From Candidatus Cloacimonadota bacterium (GTDB lineage Bacteria > Cloacimonadota > Cloacimonadia > Cloacimonadales > Cloacimonadaceae), in NCBI GenBank assembly GCA_020532545.1, contig JAJBAW010000003.1, forward strand, positions 1-64,000: 64,000 nt of DNA, written 5' to 3'. Below, one piece after another: positions 63,892 through 64,000 of this stretch (the first letter of the stretch is position 1; the number at the start of each line of letters is the position of its first letter). Made by a program: the position numbers and the translations under genes. Below the pieces are notes generated by a model. It worked only from the letters and a program-made list of their open reading frames with translations, was not told the origin of the DNA and ran no database searches.

Positions 63892-63940
63892 AATAAGAAA
63901 AAGAATTGCAGGAGTTAAACAAGTAAAAGAGAATGTTATT

Positions 63941-64000
63941 ATGAATCAAGCAAAAGATAAAAAACAGATAATCCTCGATATAGCCACGAGGCTTTTTTCA
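63941..64000 (+). CDS. TetR-family regulator, first 20 codons only
   Basis: The ATG at 63941 opens MNQAKDKKQIILDIATRLFS, matching the start of TetR/AcrR regulators (helix 1, xxILdaAxxLFxexG). The window ends here, so no target or ligand domain can be seen. Divergent from nothing in the window; the previous gene is 700 bases away. Confidence 0.75.
   Translation, partial: MNQAKDKKQIILDIATRLFS

Larger units (their letters stand above)
63229..63940. other. Gene-free gap before the TetR-type gene
   Basis: 712 bases. It holds palindrome copy D (63561-63630), a TTGACA (63743-63748) without a good -10, and a nested hairpin at 63854-63891. The 69-codon frame at 63424-63633 runs through the palindrome and is left out. 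Confidence 0.55.

Overview
The window looks like a chromosomal segment of a Gram-negative, anaerobic bacterium of the FCB superphylum, most likely Candidatus Cloacimonadota (the Cloacimonas lineage). This is an inference from three things: a pair of GWxTD-domain proteins, exported proteins with NPFNP-type (type IX secretion, type A) C-terminal sorting domains, and the anaerobic ribonucleotide reductase NrdD/NrdG. No rRNA or tRNA is present to confirm it. Genes are dense, with Shine-Dalgarno sites (AGGAG, GGAGG) before most starts. The gaps between genes carry many short palindromes and 7-9 nt tandem arrays.

Layout. 1-7.2 kb (minus strand): partial Na/phosphate cotransporter, an S1-domain protein followed by lysS, nrdD-nrdG. 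7.5-11.9 kb: a large secreted protein gene broken by one in-frame TAG. 12.5-23.2 kb (minus strand): seven consecutive envelope genes (outer-membrane protein, 1,940-residue TPR protein, small exported protein, ExbB, two ExbD paralogues, and a membrane-anchored AgmX/TonB-like protein). 23.3-25.2 kb: yraN and two membrane proteins. 25.4-31.3 kb (plus strand): dnaE overlapped by two GWxTD genes. 31.4-35.8 kb: a PDZ/outer-membrane protein and a secreted M28 peptidase. 35.8-37.8 kb: about 2 kb without genes, full of repeats. 37.8-40.2 kb: a four-domain CoA-disulfide reductase/rhodanese/TusA/DsrE fusion. 40.7-45.8 kb: gyrB, gyrA and a lipoprotein. 45.8-50.1 kb (minus strand): ahcY, a NusG-family antiterminator, a sugar epimerase and UDP-glucose dehydrogenase. 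50.2-53.7 kb: pnp, rpsO and tmRNA. 54.2-58.4 kb: a methyltransferase, an OvoA-type ovothiol synthase and an AI-2E-family transporter. 58.8-63.2 kb: an outer-membrane protein with calcium-type repeats, a beta-propeller gene also broken by a single in-frame TAG, and a lipoprotein. The window ends in the first 20 codons of a TetR-family regulator.

How the genes fit together. The ExbB/ExbD/AgmX/TPR cluster has the parts of a proton-driven machine spanning the envelope, and is the best candidate here for an undescribed system. One ExbD keeps the membrane aspartate that carries protons, while its neighbour has asparagine there. The two TAG-broken genes encode exported proteins, and in one the TAG sits exactly where sister repeats have tryptophan. 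TAG also ends several intact genes here, so global recoding is unlikely. At least three families of intergenic palindromes recur across the window. One of them shows a paired base change that preserves its hairpin.
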